Below, in pieces: positions 1 through 8,338 of a stretch of DNA of 64,000 nucleotides. Position 1 is the first letter of the stretch, and each line of letters starts with the position of its first letter. The stretch spans positions 62,001 to 126,000 of the forward strand of contig JAHBTR010000004.1 in assembly GCA_019638475.1 (NCBI GenBank). Reading direction: 5' to 3'. This stretch comes from Chitinophagaceae bacterium. Lineage in GTDB: Bacteria > Bacteroidota > Bacteroidia > Chitinophagales > Chitinophagaceae. The notes below the pieces were generated by a model that had not been told where the DNA came from, ran no database searches, and worked only from the letters and a program-made list of their open reading frames with translations. The position numbers and the translations under genes were made by a program.

Positions 1-1092
1 ATAGTCAATCAGTTATACAAAAGAAGAAAAATAAATAAAGACACTTTTATTATTTGTAATGGCTTTAAACAAAAAGCATATACTTCAAGAATTATTAAAT
101 TAATAAATGCTGGATTTAAAAATGTAATACCAGTATTAGATAATAAAGAAGAATTACAAGCATATAAAAGAGGTATAAAACAACCTGTTGGTATTGGTAT
201 TAGAATAGCAGCAGAAGAAGAACCTACTTTTCCTTTTTATACATCAAGATTAGGTATTAGAGCAAAAGATATTTTAGAATTTTATGTAGATGAAATAGAA
301 GGAAATGAAAATAAATTTTATTTAAAAATGCTACACGTTTTTTTAAATAAAGGCATCAAAGATGATATTTATTATTGGAGTGAATTAAATAAAATCATCA
401 ACCTATATTGTCAATTAAAAAAGATTTGCCCTGAATTAGATTCTATCAATATTGGTGGAGGTTTTCCTATAAAACATTCATTAGGTTTTGAATATGATTA
501 TCAATTTATGATAAATGAAATAGTTGGTAACATAAAGAAAACTTGCAAAAAAGCAAAAGTGCCAGTACCAAATATTTTTACAGAATTTGGCAGTTTTACT
601 GTAGGCGAAAGTATGGCACATATTTATAGTGTAATAGGAGAGAAAAGACAAAATGATAGAGAAACATGGTATATGATAGACTCTTCTTTTATTACCACTT
701 TACCAGATACTTGGGGTATTGGAGAAAAATTTTTATTGCTACCTATTAATAAATGGGACAATGAATACCATAGAGTAGTATTAGGAGGAATTACTTGCGA
801 TAGCCATGACTATTACGATAGTGAAGAACATATAAAAGAAGTATTTTTACCTAAAAGAAAAAGCAACAATAAAGAAGATATAATAAACAAAGAACCACTG
901 TATATAGGCTTTTTTCATACAGGGGCTTATCAAGACCAAATAAGTGGTTATGGAGGAATAAAACATTGCTTAATACCCTCTCCTAAACACATTATTATAG
1001 AACATGATAAAAATGGCAACCTCATTGACTGGGTTTATGCCAAAGAACAAACAGCAGCAAGTATGCTGAAAATTTTAGGATACTTACGTTAA
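1..1092 (+). CDS. speA: Biosynthetic arginine decarboxylase, 3' part (5' end outside window)
   Basis: The frame is open from base 1 to the stop at 1092, so this is the last 363 residues of a longer gene; the ATG at 328 is internal. The product resembles the PLP-dependent fold-type III arginine decarboxylases that turn arginine into agmatine for polyamine synthesis. Visible motifs are GGGFP, which in this family contacts the PLP phosphate, EFGSFTVGES, and a C-terminal GAYQDQISGYGG stretch carrying the late active-site residues. The catalytic PLP lysine should lie upstream of the window. A 23-base gap separates it from the FKBP gene. The family is clear; the split between arginine decarboxylase and a related decarboxylase is less certain. 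Confidence 0.85.
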   Translation: MVNQLYKRRKINKDTFIICNGFKQKAYTSRIIKLINAGFKNVIPVLDNKEELQAYKRGIKQPVGIGIRIAAEEEPTFPFYTSRLGIRAKDILEFYVDEIEGNENKFYLKMLHVFLNKGIKDDIYYWSELNKIINLYCQLKKICPELDSINIGGGFPIKHSLGFEYDYQFMINEIVGNIKKTCKKAKVPVPNIFTEFGSFTVGESMAHIYSVIGEKRQNDRETWYMIDSSFITTLPDTWGIGEKFLLLPINKWDNEYHRVVLGGITCDSHDYYDSEEHIKEVFLPKRKSNNKEDIINKEPLYIGFFHTGAYQDQISGYGGIKHCLIPSPKHIIIEHDKNGNLIDWVYAKEQTAASMLKILGYLR

Positions 1093-1115
1093 TTATTTTT
1101 TACAAAAATTACAAC

Positions 1116-1850
1116 ATGAAAAAAACATTTTTTCTTCTTGCATTATTGCCTATAATGGCAATGGCACAAACAACTAAGCCAAAACCAAAATCACCTGTTG
1201 CAAAAGCCAACCCACAAGTAGTTGCAAAACCTACTAATGCACTTACAACAGGATTGGATTCTTTAAGCTATGCTTTAGGCACAAGAATTGCTTTAAACTT
1301 AGCTGCCAATAATATAGATACTTTAAGTTACAATGCTTTTGTAGCAGGTATTAAAGACGTACTGAAAAAAAGTAATTTAAAATTTGATGATAATACCTGC
1401 AACAATATTATTAATACTAAACTACAAGAACTTGCTAATATGAAAGCTACCAAAGAAAAAGCAGCCAGTGAAAAATTTCTGACAGAAAATAAAAAGAAAC
1501 CTGGCATTACAGTAACCCCAAGTGGATTACAATATGAAGTAATTACTATGGGTACTGGCATAAAACCTACTTTACAAGATACAGTAGTTTGTCATTATCG
1601 TGGTACTTTAATTAATGGACTTGAATTTGATAATAGCTATTCAAGAGGAGAGCCTATTACATTTCCTGTAACAGGTGTTATTAAAGGCTGGACAGAGGCT
1701 TTACAGTTGATGCCACAAGGCAGTAAATGGAAATTATATATTCCATCTGAATTAGGTTATGGAGATAGAGGAGCAGGAAATGATATACCTGGTGGTGCTG
1801 CATTAATTTTTGAAGTAGAATTGGTTGGAGTAAAAACAGCTGCTCATTAA
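1116..1850 (+). CDS. FKBP-type peptidyl-prolyl cis-trans isomerase, exported (FkpA/Mip-like)
   Basis: The 244-residue protein starts with a signal peptide (MKKTFFLLALLPIMAMAQ), then a Pro/Lys-rich linker, an N-terminal helical region like the dimerisation domain of FkpA/Mip proteins (about residues 45-125, beginning DSLSYALGTRIA), and a C-terminal FKBP domain (about 130-242) with VCHYRGTLINGLEFDNSY, the VIKGWTEAL loop and a closing ALIFEVELVGV strand. It should catalyse prolyl isomerisation and act as a folding helper in the periplasm. A clear intrinsic terminator follows at 1896-1927, so the transcript probably ends here. Confidence 0.93.
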   Translation: MKKTFFLLALLPIMAMAQTTKPKPKSPVAKANPQVVAKPTNALTTGLDSLSYALGTRIALNLAANNIDTLSYNAFVAGIKDVLKKSNLKFDDNTCNNIINTKLQELANMKATKEKAASEKFLTENKKKPGITVTPSGLQYEVITMGTGIKPTLQDTVVCHYRGTLINGLEFDNSYSRGEPITFPVTGVIKGWTEALQLMPQGSKWKLYIPSELGYGDRGAGNDIPGGAALIFEVELVGVKTAAH

Positions 1851-1895
1851 TTATACTTATTGAAGTGCTAAAAATATTTGCATAATACTTAACTA

Positions 1896-1927
1896 AGTTT
1901 ACTGAACTATTATCAGTAAACTTTTTT
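1896..1927 (+). terminator. Rho-independent terminator after the FKBP gene
   Basis: A perfect 10-bp stem (AGTTTACTGA at 1896-1905, TCAGTAAACT at 1913-1922) with a 7-base loop is followed directly by a T run (1922-1927). It lies 46 bases after the FKBP stop and before the promoter-like element at 1996, so it separates two transcription units. Confidence 0.85.
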
Positions 1928-1995
1928 GTTTTATACTAAATTACTTTATTACAAAAAAAGACTTCTTACAGCACCATACTATAAAAATATGCACC

Positions 1996-2003
1996 TATTT
2001 TTG
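1996..2003 (+). promoter_or_regulatory. Bacteroidota -7 promoter element (TATTTTTG) for the SDR gene
   Basis: TATTTTTG matches the TAnnTTTG consensus of the Bacteroidota primary sigma factor. It sits downstream of the terminator and 35 bases before the SDR start codon at 2039, a normal spacing for a short leader. I did not see a convincing -33 TTTG partner. Confidence 0.5.
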
Positions 2004-2038
2004 CTTCATTATTTCATACTGATAAAGCAAGTTTTACA

Positions 2039-2845
2039 ATGTCCATTTTTACCAATAAAGTTGTTGTTATAACAGGAGGTTCTGAAGGTATAGGAAAAGC
2101 CTTAGTAGAATCTTTTTTAAACATAGGTGCCACAGTAGCTACTTGTGGAAGAAATTATGATAAGCTATATCAGTTACAATCTATTCATTCAGGTAAACCT
2201 TTAATGATTCACACAGCAGATGTAAGTAAAGAACAAGAGTGTAAACATTTTATAGATACGGTAATAAAAAATTATCATGGTATAGATATTTTGATAAACA
2301 ATGCAGGAATATCTATGAGAGCTTTAGTAGAAGATGTAGAAATTGATACCATCAAAAAAGTAATGGATATTAATTTTTGGGGAACTGTATTCTGTACCAA
2401 ATTTGCTTTGCCTTATATTATGCAATCTAAAGGAACAATAGTAGGCGTTTCATCAATAGCAGGCTTTAGAGGTTTGCCAGGTAGAAGTGGTTACTCTGCT
2501 TCTAAATTTGCTGTCAATGGATTTATGGAATCTTTAAGAACAGAGTTATTAGAATCTGGTGTAAATGTTATGTGGGTTTGCCCAGGGTTTACCACATCAA
2601 ATATTAGAATAGCATCATTAAATAGTAAAGGGCATTCTCAAGGAGAATCTTCTATGAATGAAGGAAAAATGATGAGTGCTGAAGAATGTGCCCAACACAT
2701 TATAAAAGCTATTGAAAAAAGAAAACGCACTTTAATACTTACATTTACTGGAAAGAAAACAGTTTTCTTAAATAAACTATTCCCAAAAATTGCAGATAAA
2801 TTTACCTATAAATATTTTTATAAAAACGGAGTACTTATTAAATAA
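2039..2845 (+). CDS. Short-chain dehydrogenase/reductase (SDR) family oxidoreductase
   Basis: A classical SDR of 268 residues: cofactor-binding TGGSEGIG at 12-19, NNAG at 87-90, catalytic Ser near 138, and the YxxxK pair at Tyr152/Lys156 within SGYSASKFAV. This fold performs NAD(P)H-dependent reduction or oxidation of a carbonyl or hydroxyl. The C-terminal tail (TFTGKKTVFLNKLFPKIADK) is basic and hydrophobic, as in SDRs that associate with membranes and act on lipid-like substrates, but the substrate cannot be named. The DUF62 gene follows after 30 bases and is probably co-transcribed. Confidence 0.9.
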   Translation: MSIFTNKVVVITGGSEGIGKALVESFLNIGATVATCGRNYDKLYQLQSIHSGKPLMIHTADVSKEQECKHFIDTVIKNYHGIDILINNAGISMRALVEDVEIDTIKKVMDINFWGTVFCTKFALPYIMQSKGTIVGVSSIAGFRGLPGRSGYSASKFAVNGFMESLRTELLESGVNVMWVCPGFTTSNIRIASLNSKGHSQGESSMNEGKMMSAEECAQHIIKAIEKRKRTLILTFTGKKTVFLNKLFPKIADKFTYKYFYKNGVLIK

Positions 2846-2875
2846 CAAAATGTATATTTATCGTTAAAGCATACA

Positions 2876-3697
2876 ATGCCATTATTAACTTTAACTACCG
2901 ATATTGGACAACAAGATTTTATTGTTGGAGCTGTTAAAGGACAGTTACTATCGGCTATGCCAAACTTACACATTACAGACATTACCCATTATCTTCCTCA
3001 CGATAATTTTGCTCATGCTGCATATATCTGTAAAAATGCTTTTACTTATTATCCAGAAAATACGATACACTTTGTACTATTAAATATTTTTGAATCCTCA
3101 TCAACTCATTTTGTTATTAGCCATTATAATAATCAATTTATTATTTGTCCCAATAATGGTATTCTTAGCATGATTACTGAAAAAATACCAGCATCAAGTG
3201 TTGTATTACCCATTTTAAATGCCAATACTACTCTTCAAATTACACAACAGGTAGCAGAAGCTATTCTAAAAATTACACAACTTGAAAACTTAGAAAATAT
3301 TGGCACAAAAGGATTGAACATTATTGAAAAATCTATGATGAAACCAGCTATTGGAACAGATTGGATGGAAGGACAAATTTTGTTTATAGATAATTTTGAA
3401 AATGTAGTAGTTAATATTACTAAAGAAGAATTTGAAAAAGAAAGAAAAGGAAGAAACTATCAAATTATATTCAAAAGAAATGAAACTGTCAATACACTTC
3501 GTAATAACTATGCAGATGTAAAAGAAGGCGATAGTTTAGCTTGGTTTAACTCTGCTGGTTATTTAGAACTTTCTATTAATAAAGGTAAAGCAGCAGAACT
3601 GTATGGCTTAGAAAATTTTAATGAAAAAATGATGAAACGAGGTACAAACTTTCAGAATAAATGGTTTTATCAAATAGTGCGTATCTTTTTTAAATAA
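2876..3697 (+). CDS. SAM hydroxide adenosyltransferase (DUF62 / SAM-chlorinase-fluorinase family)
   Basis: The N-terminus LTTDIGQQDFIVGAVKGQL is the hallmark of the DUF62 family, whose characterised non-halogenating members hydrolyse S-adenosylmethionine to adenosine and methionine. In this family the early Asp (Asp9 here) binds the ribose. The C-terminal part (about residues 165-260, IGTDWMEGQILFIDNFENVVVNI onward) is the second domain, which helps form the trimer interface. The length of 273 is usual. Nothing suggests it is a halogenase; hydrolysis is the default expectation. It follows the SDR by 30 bases. Confidence 0.85.
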   Translation: MPLLTLTTDIGQQDFIVGAVKGQLLSAMPNLHITDITHYLPHDNFAHAAYICKNAFTYYPENTIHFVLLNIFESSSTHFVISHYNNQFIICPNNGILSMITEKIPASSVVLPILNANTTLQITQQVAEAILKITQLENLENIGTKGLNIIEKSMMKPAIGTDWMEGQILFIDNFENVVVNITKEEFEKERKGRNYQIIFKRNETVNTLRNNYADVKEGDSLAWFNSAGYLELSINKGKAAELYGLENFNEKMMKRGTNFQNKWFYQIVRIFFK

Positions 3698-3769
3698 ATT
3701 AATTGACGTTTTTTACCTATTGTGCCATAACACTCTGCCAAACTTCAATGGCTTACTCATTCAAATGAT

Positions 3770-3777
3770 TATCTTTG
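3770..3777 (+). promoter_or_regulatory. -7 promoter element (TATCTTTG) directly in front of mtaB
   Basis: TATCTTTG is a full match to TAnnTTTG. Its last base is only 4 bases before the ATG at 3782, so with the usual spacing transcription would start at or next to the A of that ATG. This predicts a leaderless mRNA for mtaB. Confidence 0.6.
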
Positions 3778-3781
3778 CAAA

Positions 3782-5077
3782 ATGATGAATAGTAAACGTA
3801 CAGTAGCCTTTCATACATTGGGTTGTAAACTCAATTTCTCTGAAACTTCTACCTTATCCAGAATGTTAGAATCTGAAGGGTATGAAAAAAAGAGTTTTGA
3901 TGATTTTGCAGATGTGTATGTTATTAATACTTGCTCTGTTACAGATAATGCAGATAAAGAGTGTAGGCAAATAATAAGACGTATTCAAAGAAAAGCACCA
4001 GAAAGTTTGGTAGTCATTACAGGTTGTTATGCTCAATTAAAACCAAAAGAAATTGCTGAAATACCAGGTGTAGATTTAGTGTTAGGAGCTTCTGAAAAAT
4101 TCAATATTGTAAAACATATTTCAGAATGGAACAAAGGCGATAGCACCAAAATTTGTAGTTGCGATACTGAAGATATTTCAGGTTTTAATGCTTCGTTTTC
4201 TGCACATGATAGAACAAGAACATTTTTAAAAGTACAAGATGGTTGCGATTATAATTGTAGCTATTGCACTATACCAATGGCAAGAGGGAAAAGCAGAAGT
4301 GATAGTATTACTAATGTACTAAAAAATACTGAAGAACTTGCTACAAAAGGGGTAAAAGAAATTGTTTTAACTGGCGTAAATCTGGGAGATTTTGGAAAAG
4401 GAAATGATGGTGTAAATACTTCTGTAAGCATTAATCAAAGAGAAGAAAATTTTTATGAACTAATACAAGCATTAGATGAAGTAAAAGGTATAGAACGTTA
4501 TAGAATATCATCTATTGAGCCTAATTTATTAACCAATGATATTATCACTTTTGTAGCTAATAGCAAAAAATTTATGCCTCACTTTCATATTCCTTTACAA
4601 AGTGGAAGTAACCATATTTTAAAGCTAATGCGAAGAAGATATTTAAGAGAATTATATGCAGAAAGAGTAACATTAATCAAACAATTAATTCCTCATTGCT
4701 CTATAGGTGTAGATGTAATTGTAGGTTTCCCTGGAGAAACAGAAGAGTGTTTTCAAGAAACAAAAAACTTTTTACATAACCTTGATATTAGCTACTTGCA
4801 TGTATTTACTTATAGCGAAAGAGCCAATACTGTAGCATTAGATATTAAACCTATTGTACCTATTCATATAAGGCACGAAAGAAATAAAATTTTACGAAAC
4901 CTTAGTTATATGAAATCTCAATACTTTACAGAACAACATAGAGAACAAACTCGTAAAGTATTGTTTGAAACATCTGATAAAAATGGTATGATGGAAGGTT
5001 ATACAGATAATTATATAAGAATAACCACACCTTTCAGGCAAGAGTGGGTTAATGAAATTATAGATTGGAAAGTGTAA
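3782..5077 (+). CDS. mtaB: tRNA t6A37 methylthiotransferase MtaB
   Basis: A 431-residue radical-SAM methylthiotransferase that adds a methylthio group to N6-threonylcarbamoyladenosine at tRNA position 37. The N-terminal UPF0004 domain carries the three cysteines of the auxiliary Fe-S cluster (Cys15, Cys51, Cys82). The radical SAM motif CX3CX2C is at Cys155, Cys159 and Cys162. A short TRAM-like C-terminal part follows. The N-terminus AFHTLGCKLN is typical of MtaB rather than MiaB or RimO. The ATG at 3785 is an equally possible start. The stop overlaps the recF ATG by one base (TAATG). Confidence 0.93.
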   Translation: MMNSKRTVAFHTLGCKLNFSETSTLSRMLESEGYEKKSFDDFADVYVINTCSVTDNADKECRQIIRRIQRKAPESLVVITGCYAQLKPKEIAEIPGVDLVLGASEKFNIVKHISEWNKGDSTKICSCDTEDISGFNASFSAHDRTRTFLKVQDGCDYNCSYCTIPMARGKSRSDSITNVLKNTEELATKGVKEIVLTGVNLGDFGKGNDGVNTSVSINQREENFYELIQALDEVKGIERYRISSIEPNLLTNDIITFVANSKKFMPHFHIPLQSGSNHILKLMRRRYLRELYAERVTLIKQLIPHCSIGVDVIVGFPGETEECFQETKNFLHNLDISYLHVFTYSERANTVALDIKPIVPIHIRHERNKILRNLSYMKSQYFTEQHREQTRKVLFETSDKNGMMEGYTDNYIRITTPFRQEWVNEIIDWKV

Positions 5078-6162
5078 TGCTTCGTTTAAATAATATATCA
5101 TTTGTTCAGTTCAAAAACTATTTACAACACCAGTTTGTATTTGACCAAAAAGTTATTGGCATTTGTGGCAATAATGGTACTGGAAAAACAAATTTATTAG
5201 ATGCTATTTATTATTTATCATTTACCAAAAGCTATTTTACAGGAACGGATGCTCAAAATGTTTTTCATGGAAAAGCAGGTATGAGAATTGAAGGAAACTA
5301 TACAAACGATACAGAAAACTGTCAATTAGTTTGCATACTCAGAGAAAATAATAAAAAAGAATTTTTACAAAATAATGAAACTTTAAAAAAGTTTTCAGAC
5401 CATATTGGTCGTTATCCTTGTGTAATGATTGCTCCAGATGATACAGAATTACTTGTTGGTAGTAGTGAGTTAAGAAGAAAATATATTGATACTATTATTG
5501 CTCAAATAAACAAACAATATTTACAATATTTAATAGACTATGGAAAACTGCTACAACAAAGAAATAGTTTATTAAAACAAGCAGCAGAAACAACTATATT
5601 GAATGAAGATGTTTTAAATATTCTTGACAAACAACTTTCAGAAAAAGCTACTTATATCTATCATACAAGAAAAGATTTTTTCAATCACTATTTACAACTA
5701 ACACTTGAATATTATACCAAGATTGCAGAAAATACAGATAATATTTCATTAGCTTATCAAAGCTCTCTGCATCATGATACAATGCAAGAACTTTTAAAAA
5801 ATGCTTTACAAAAAGATATTGTATTACAAAGAACTTCTGTAGGCACACATAAAGATGATATAGATATAACTATGAATCAATTTGCATTTAAAACTACAGC
5901 TTCTCAAGGGCAAAGAAAAAGTTTACTATTTGCATTAAAATTAGCCGAATGGCAAACACTAAAATTAAACAAAGGTTTTGCCCCCATTTTATTATTAGAC
6001 GATGTTTTTGAAAAATTAGACCAGCAAAGAATGTATAATTTATTGCAATGGGTTTGTAAAGAAGATGATGGACAAGTGTTTATTACAGACACACATAAAA
6101 GTAGGTTACAACAAGCATTACAACATGCAGATATTACTTTTCAATTAATAGAATTGTCATAA
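5077..6162 (+). CDS. recF: DNA replication and repair protein RecF
   Basis: RecF loads RecA at single-strand gaps together with RecO and RecR. From the ATG at 5077 the protein has 361 residues, with Walker A GNNGTGKT at 31-38, the ABC-type signature-like SQGQRKSLLFALKLAEW and Walker B ILLLDDVFEKLD in the C-terminal third. An upstream TTG at 5065 would add four residues, but the ATG coupled to the mtaB stop is the better start. The gene ends 13 bases before the end of the convergent rfbD gene, and no terminator hairpin is visible between them. Confidence 0.94.
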   Translation: MLRLNNISFVQFKNYLQHQFVFDQKVIGICGNNGTGKTNLLDAIYYLSFTKSYFTGTDAQNVFHGKAGMRIEGNYTNDTENCQLVCILRENNKKEFLQNNETLKKFSDHIGRYPCVMIAPDDTELLVGSSELRRKYIDTIIAQINKQYLQYLIDYGKLLQQRNSLLKQAAETTILNEDVLNILDKQLSEKATYIYHTRKDFFNHYLQLTLEYYTKIAENTDNISLAYQSSLHHDTMQELLKNALQKDIVLQRTSVGTHKDDIDITMNQFAFKTTASQGQRKSLLFALKLAEWQTLKLNKGFAPILLLDDVFEKLDQQRMYNLLQWVCKEDDGQVFITDTHKSRLQQALQHADITFQLIELS

Positions 6163-6175
6163 ATTACTTATCCTG

Positions 6176-7048
6176 TTATACATGCATCAAATTATCAATA
6201 CAAATTTTTAAACTTTCTTTCCAATCTGTTATTGTAATAGAAAAATCTTTTGCAATAGCAGTTGTATCCATTACAGAATATACAGGTCTTTTGGCAGGTG
6301 TAGGAAATGCAGAGGTTGGTATAGCATTTACTGTACAACTAAATTCTGCAAATTCTTTAATCGTTGCCGCAAATGTGTGCCAAGAAATATTGCCTGTATT
6401 AGAAAAATGATAAATACCAGAATGTTTATTATCAGGTAATTGTTCTACTATTTGCATAATAGCTTTAGCTAAATCAGGAGCATAAGTAGGGCAACCTATT
6501 TGGTCGCTTACTACATTGATTGCTGTTCTTTCTTTCATTAAACGCAGCATGGTTTTTACAAAATTATTTCCATGCTCACTATATACCCAAGATGTTCTAA
6601 TGATAATAGTTTCAGGATTATTTTCTAATGCTAATTTTTCGCCAAGCCATTTTGAATAACCATAATAATTAATAGGGTTGGTAGGATGATTGGTTTTATA
6701 AGGAGAAGTTCCATTGCCATCAAAAACATAATCTGTAGAAATAGTTATAAAAAAAGCACCAATAGCAGCACAGACTTTTGCCATTTCGCCAACAGAAGTT
6801 GCATTTATTTGCAAAGCAAGTTCTTGTTCAGTTTCTGCTTTATCTACTGCTGTATAAGCAGCACAGTTGATAAAATATTTTGGCTGATGTTGTTGAATAA
6901 ATGCTGCAATAGTTTCGGGCTTTGATAAATCTAATTGTTCTCTTGTTACAAACAAAAAATTATATTGATTATATGCCGCTAAAAGTTTTTGCAAACTCCA
7001 TCCCAACTGTCCATTTGTTCCTGTAACTATGATAAGAGGTTTATTCAT
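6176..7048 (-). CDS. rfbD: dTDP-4-dehydrorhamnose reductase
   Basis: RfbD carries out the last step of dTDP-L-rhamnose synthesis, NADPH reduction of dTDP-4-keto-L-rhamnose. The 290-residue protein has the Rossmann motif TGTNGQLGWSL, CAAYTAVDKAE, STDYVFDG, YGYSKWLGE (the catalytic Tyr and Lys) and RTSWVYSEHG, all typical of the family. rfbA, rfbB and rfbC are not in the window, so they must lie elsewhere if the pathway is complete. It is first in the minus-strand order when read from recF, with 126 bases of repeat-like spacer behind it. Confidence 0.92.
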   Translation of the reverse strand: MNKPLIIVTGTNGQLGWSLQKLLAAYNQYNFLFVTREQLDLSKPETIAAFIQQHQPKYFINCAAYTAVDKAETEQELALQINATSVGEMAKVCAAIGAFFITISTDYVFDGNGTSPYKTNHPTNPINYYGYSKWLGEKLALENNPETIIIRTSWVYSEHGNNFVKTMLRLMKERTAINVVSDQIGCPTYAPDLAKAIMQIVEQLPDNKHSGIYHFSNTGNISWHTFAATIKEFAEFSCTVNAIPTSAFPTPAKRPVYSVMDTTAIAKDFSITITDWKESLKICIDNLMHV

Positions 7049-7059
7049 AATTTGTGGTG

Positions 7060-7172
7060 AGGAGTTTATTTGTTAATTCGTTAATCAGTTAATTGGTTTA
7101 TTAGTATATGAAATCATTAGCACATTAGCATAACTTGTCCCGACCTTTCGGGATTGGCTAATTAGCTAATTT
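7060..7172. repeat. Intergenic dispersed-repeat-like spacer with a TCCCGA/TCGGGA hairpin
   Basis: The spacer between the two minus-strand genes is built from short near-repeats: GTTAATTCGTTAATCAGTTAA at one end and TTAGCACATTAGCA with GGCTAATTAGCTAATTTT at the other. Between them is a perfect 6-bp hairpin, TCCCGA (7138-7143) and TCGGGA (7148-7153), with a CCTT loop. Such modules recur between genes in Bacteroidota genomes; I infer a dispersed repeat, possibly also acting as a terminator, from its form only. Confidence 0.5.
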
Positions 7173-7174
7173 TC

Positions 7175-8215
7175 TTACCTTCTACTTTCAAACTCTTTAG
7201 GTTGTTTTACCAATTCTTCTTTGGGCAATGATTTAAAATAGTTGTAAGTAATTTTTAAACCTTCTGCCCTATCTACTTTTGGCTGCCAACCTAAAATTTC
7301 TTTTGCTTTGGTAATATCTGGTTTACGTTGTTTAGGGTCGTCTGTTGGTAAAGGTTTATAAGTAATTTTTACAGAAGAGCCTGTAAGTTTCAATACTTCT
7401 TCTGCAAAATCTTTTAAAGAAATTTCATTAGGATTACCAATGTTTACAGGCAAATGATAATCACTTAACAACAAACGATAAATACCTTCAACCAAATCAT
7501 CTACATAACAGAAACTTCTTGTTTGGCTACCATCGCCAAAAACAGTTAAATCTTCACCACGCAAAGCCTGACCAATAAATGCAGGTAATGCTCTTCCATC
7601 ATTCAATCGCATTCTTGGACCATAAGTATTGAATATTCTTATAATTCTTGTTTCTACATTATGAAACGTGTGATAAGCCATTGTAATACTTTCCATATAA
7701 CGTTTAGCTTCATCATACACACCTCTTGGACCCACAGGATTTACATTGCCCCAATATTCTTCTGTTTGTGGATGTACCAAAGGGTCGCCATAAATTTCAC
7801 TTGTACTTGCTACCAATATTCTTGCATTTTTTTCTTTAGCAAGACCTAAGCAATTATGTGTACCATGTGCCCCTACTTTTAATGTTTGAATAGGAATTTT
7901 TAAATAATCAATAGGACTTGCAGGCGATGCAAAATGTAAAATATAATCCAACTTACCAGGTATATGAATATACTTAGTAACATCATGGTTGTAAAATTCA
8001 AAATTTTCCAACGGAAAAAGATGCTCTATATTTTTTAAATCGCCTGTAATAAGATTATCCATGCCTATTACATGGTAGCCTTCTTTTATAAATCTATCGC
8101 ACAAATGCGAACCAAGAAATCCTGCTGCACCTGTAATTAAAACACGCCCAGCCTCCCCACCCTCCAAAGGAGGGATTTTAGTAGCTTCGTAATTATTATT
8201 TTTTATTTCACTCAT
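7175..8215 (-). CDS. UDP-glucuronate decarboxylase (UDP-xylose synthase), extended SDR
   Basis: This enzyme converts UDP-glucuronate to UDP-xylose. Recognisable parts are [14 protein letters not shown] (cofactor binding), [43 protein letters not shown] (catalytic Tyr/Lys) and [11 protein letters not shown]. The neighbouring gene encodes UDP-glucose dehydrogenase, which supplies the substrate. The first 25 residues are odd: residues about 15-24 ([10 protein letters not shown]) are encoded by a copy of a palindromic intergenic repeat, and the start region is a 14-bp tandem duplication. The enzyme fold itself begins at about residue 25. The C-terminal ~320 residues match the family in length. 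Confidence 0.92.
   Translation of the reverse strand: MSEIKNNNYEATKIPPLEGGEAGRVLITGAAGFLGSHLCDRFIKEGYHVIGMDNLITGDLKNIEHLFPLENFEFYNHDVTKYIHIPGKLDYILHFASPASPIDYLKIPIQTLKVGAHGTHNCLGLAKEKNARILVASTSEIYGDPLVHPQTEEYWGNVNPVGPRGVYDEAKRYMESITMAYHTFHNVETRIIRIFNTYGPRMRLNDGRALPAFIGQALRGEDLTVFGDGSQTRSFCYVDDLVEGIYRLLLSDYHLPVNIGNPNEISLKDFAEEVLKLTGSSVKITYKPLPTDDPKQRKPDITKAKEILGWQPKVDRAEGLKITYNYFKSLPKEELVKQPKEFESRR
8148..8174 (-). repeat. Dispersed palindromic repeat translated inside the UXS N-terminus
   Basis: On the minus strand CCCTCC-TTT-GGAGGG is followed by TGGGGAGGCTGG. This matches, in the opposite orientation, the element at 8307-8337 (CTCCCCC-TTT-GGGGGAG, then a purine-rich stretch ending GGGGGCTGG). 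Here it is in frame and encodes about ten residues of the decarboxylase. The inverted pair lies about 130 bases apart across the start of the gene. Confidence 0.7.
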
Positions 8216-8229
8216 TTTATTTCACTCAT
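8212..8229 (-). promoter_or_regulatory. Duplicated start region: five-codon upstream mini-ORF coupled to the UXS start
   Basis: The 14-bp unit containing ATGAGTGAAATAAA occurs twice in tandem. The upstream copy (ATG at 8229-8227) reads M-S-E-I-K and stops at a TGA (8214-8212) that overlaps the real ATG (8215-8213) as ATGA. Either this is a leader peptide with translational coupling or a neutral slip duplication. Confidence 0.55.
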
Positions 8230-8306
8230 TTTATAAATTTTCAATCATCAATATTCAACTTACAATTTACAATAAAAAAAATCGCTTCAATCTTCTCCAT
8301 CCAATT

Positions 8307-8337
8307 CTCCCCCTTTGGGGGAGTTAGAGGGGGCTGG
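8307..8337 (+). repeat. Dispersed palindromic repeat between UDP-glucose dehydrogenase and UXS
   Basis: A perfect palindrome, CTCCCCC (8307-8313), TTT, GGGGGAG (8317-8323), is followed by TTAGAGGGGGCTGG. It ends one base before the 3' end of the minus-strand dehydrogenase gene, so it may also work as a terminator-like hairpin. It is the GC-richest short stretch in the area and belongs to the same family as the copy at 8148-8174. Confidence 0.7.
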
Positions 8338-8338
8338 A

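Noticed and set aside
328..1092. ATG at 328 as the start of a complete gene
   Set aside because: The frame is open back to base 1 and the upstream part (TFIICNGFKQKAYTSRII and following) is continuous with the decarboxylase fold, so this is an internal methionine of a gene that enters from the left.
2876..3697. Possible SAM-dependent halogenase
   Set aside because: The protein belongs to the DUF62 superfamily that includes fluorinase and chlorinase, but no neighbouring gene suggests halometabolite synthesis and hydrolysis is the common activity.
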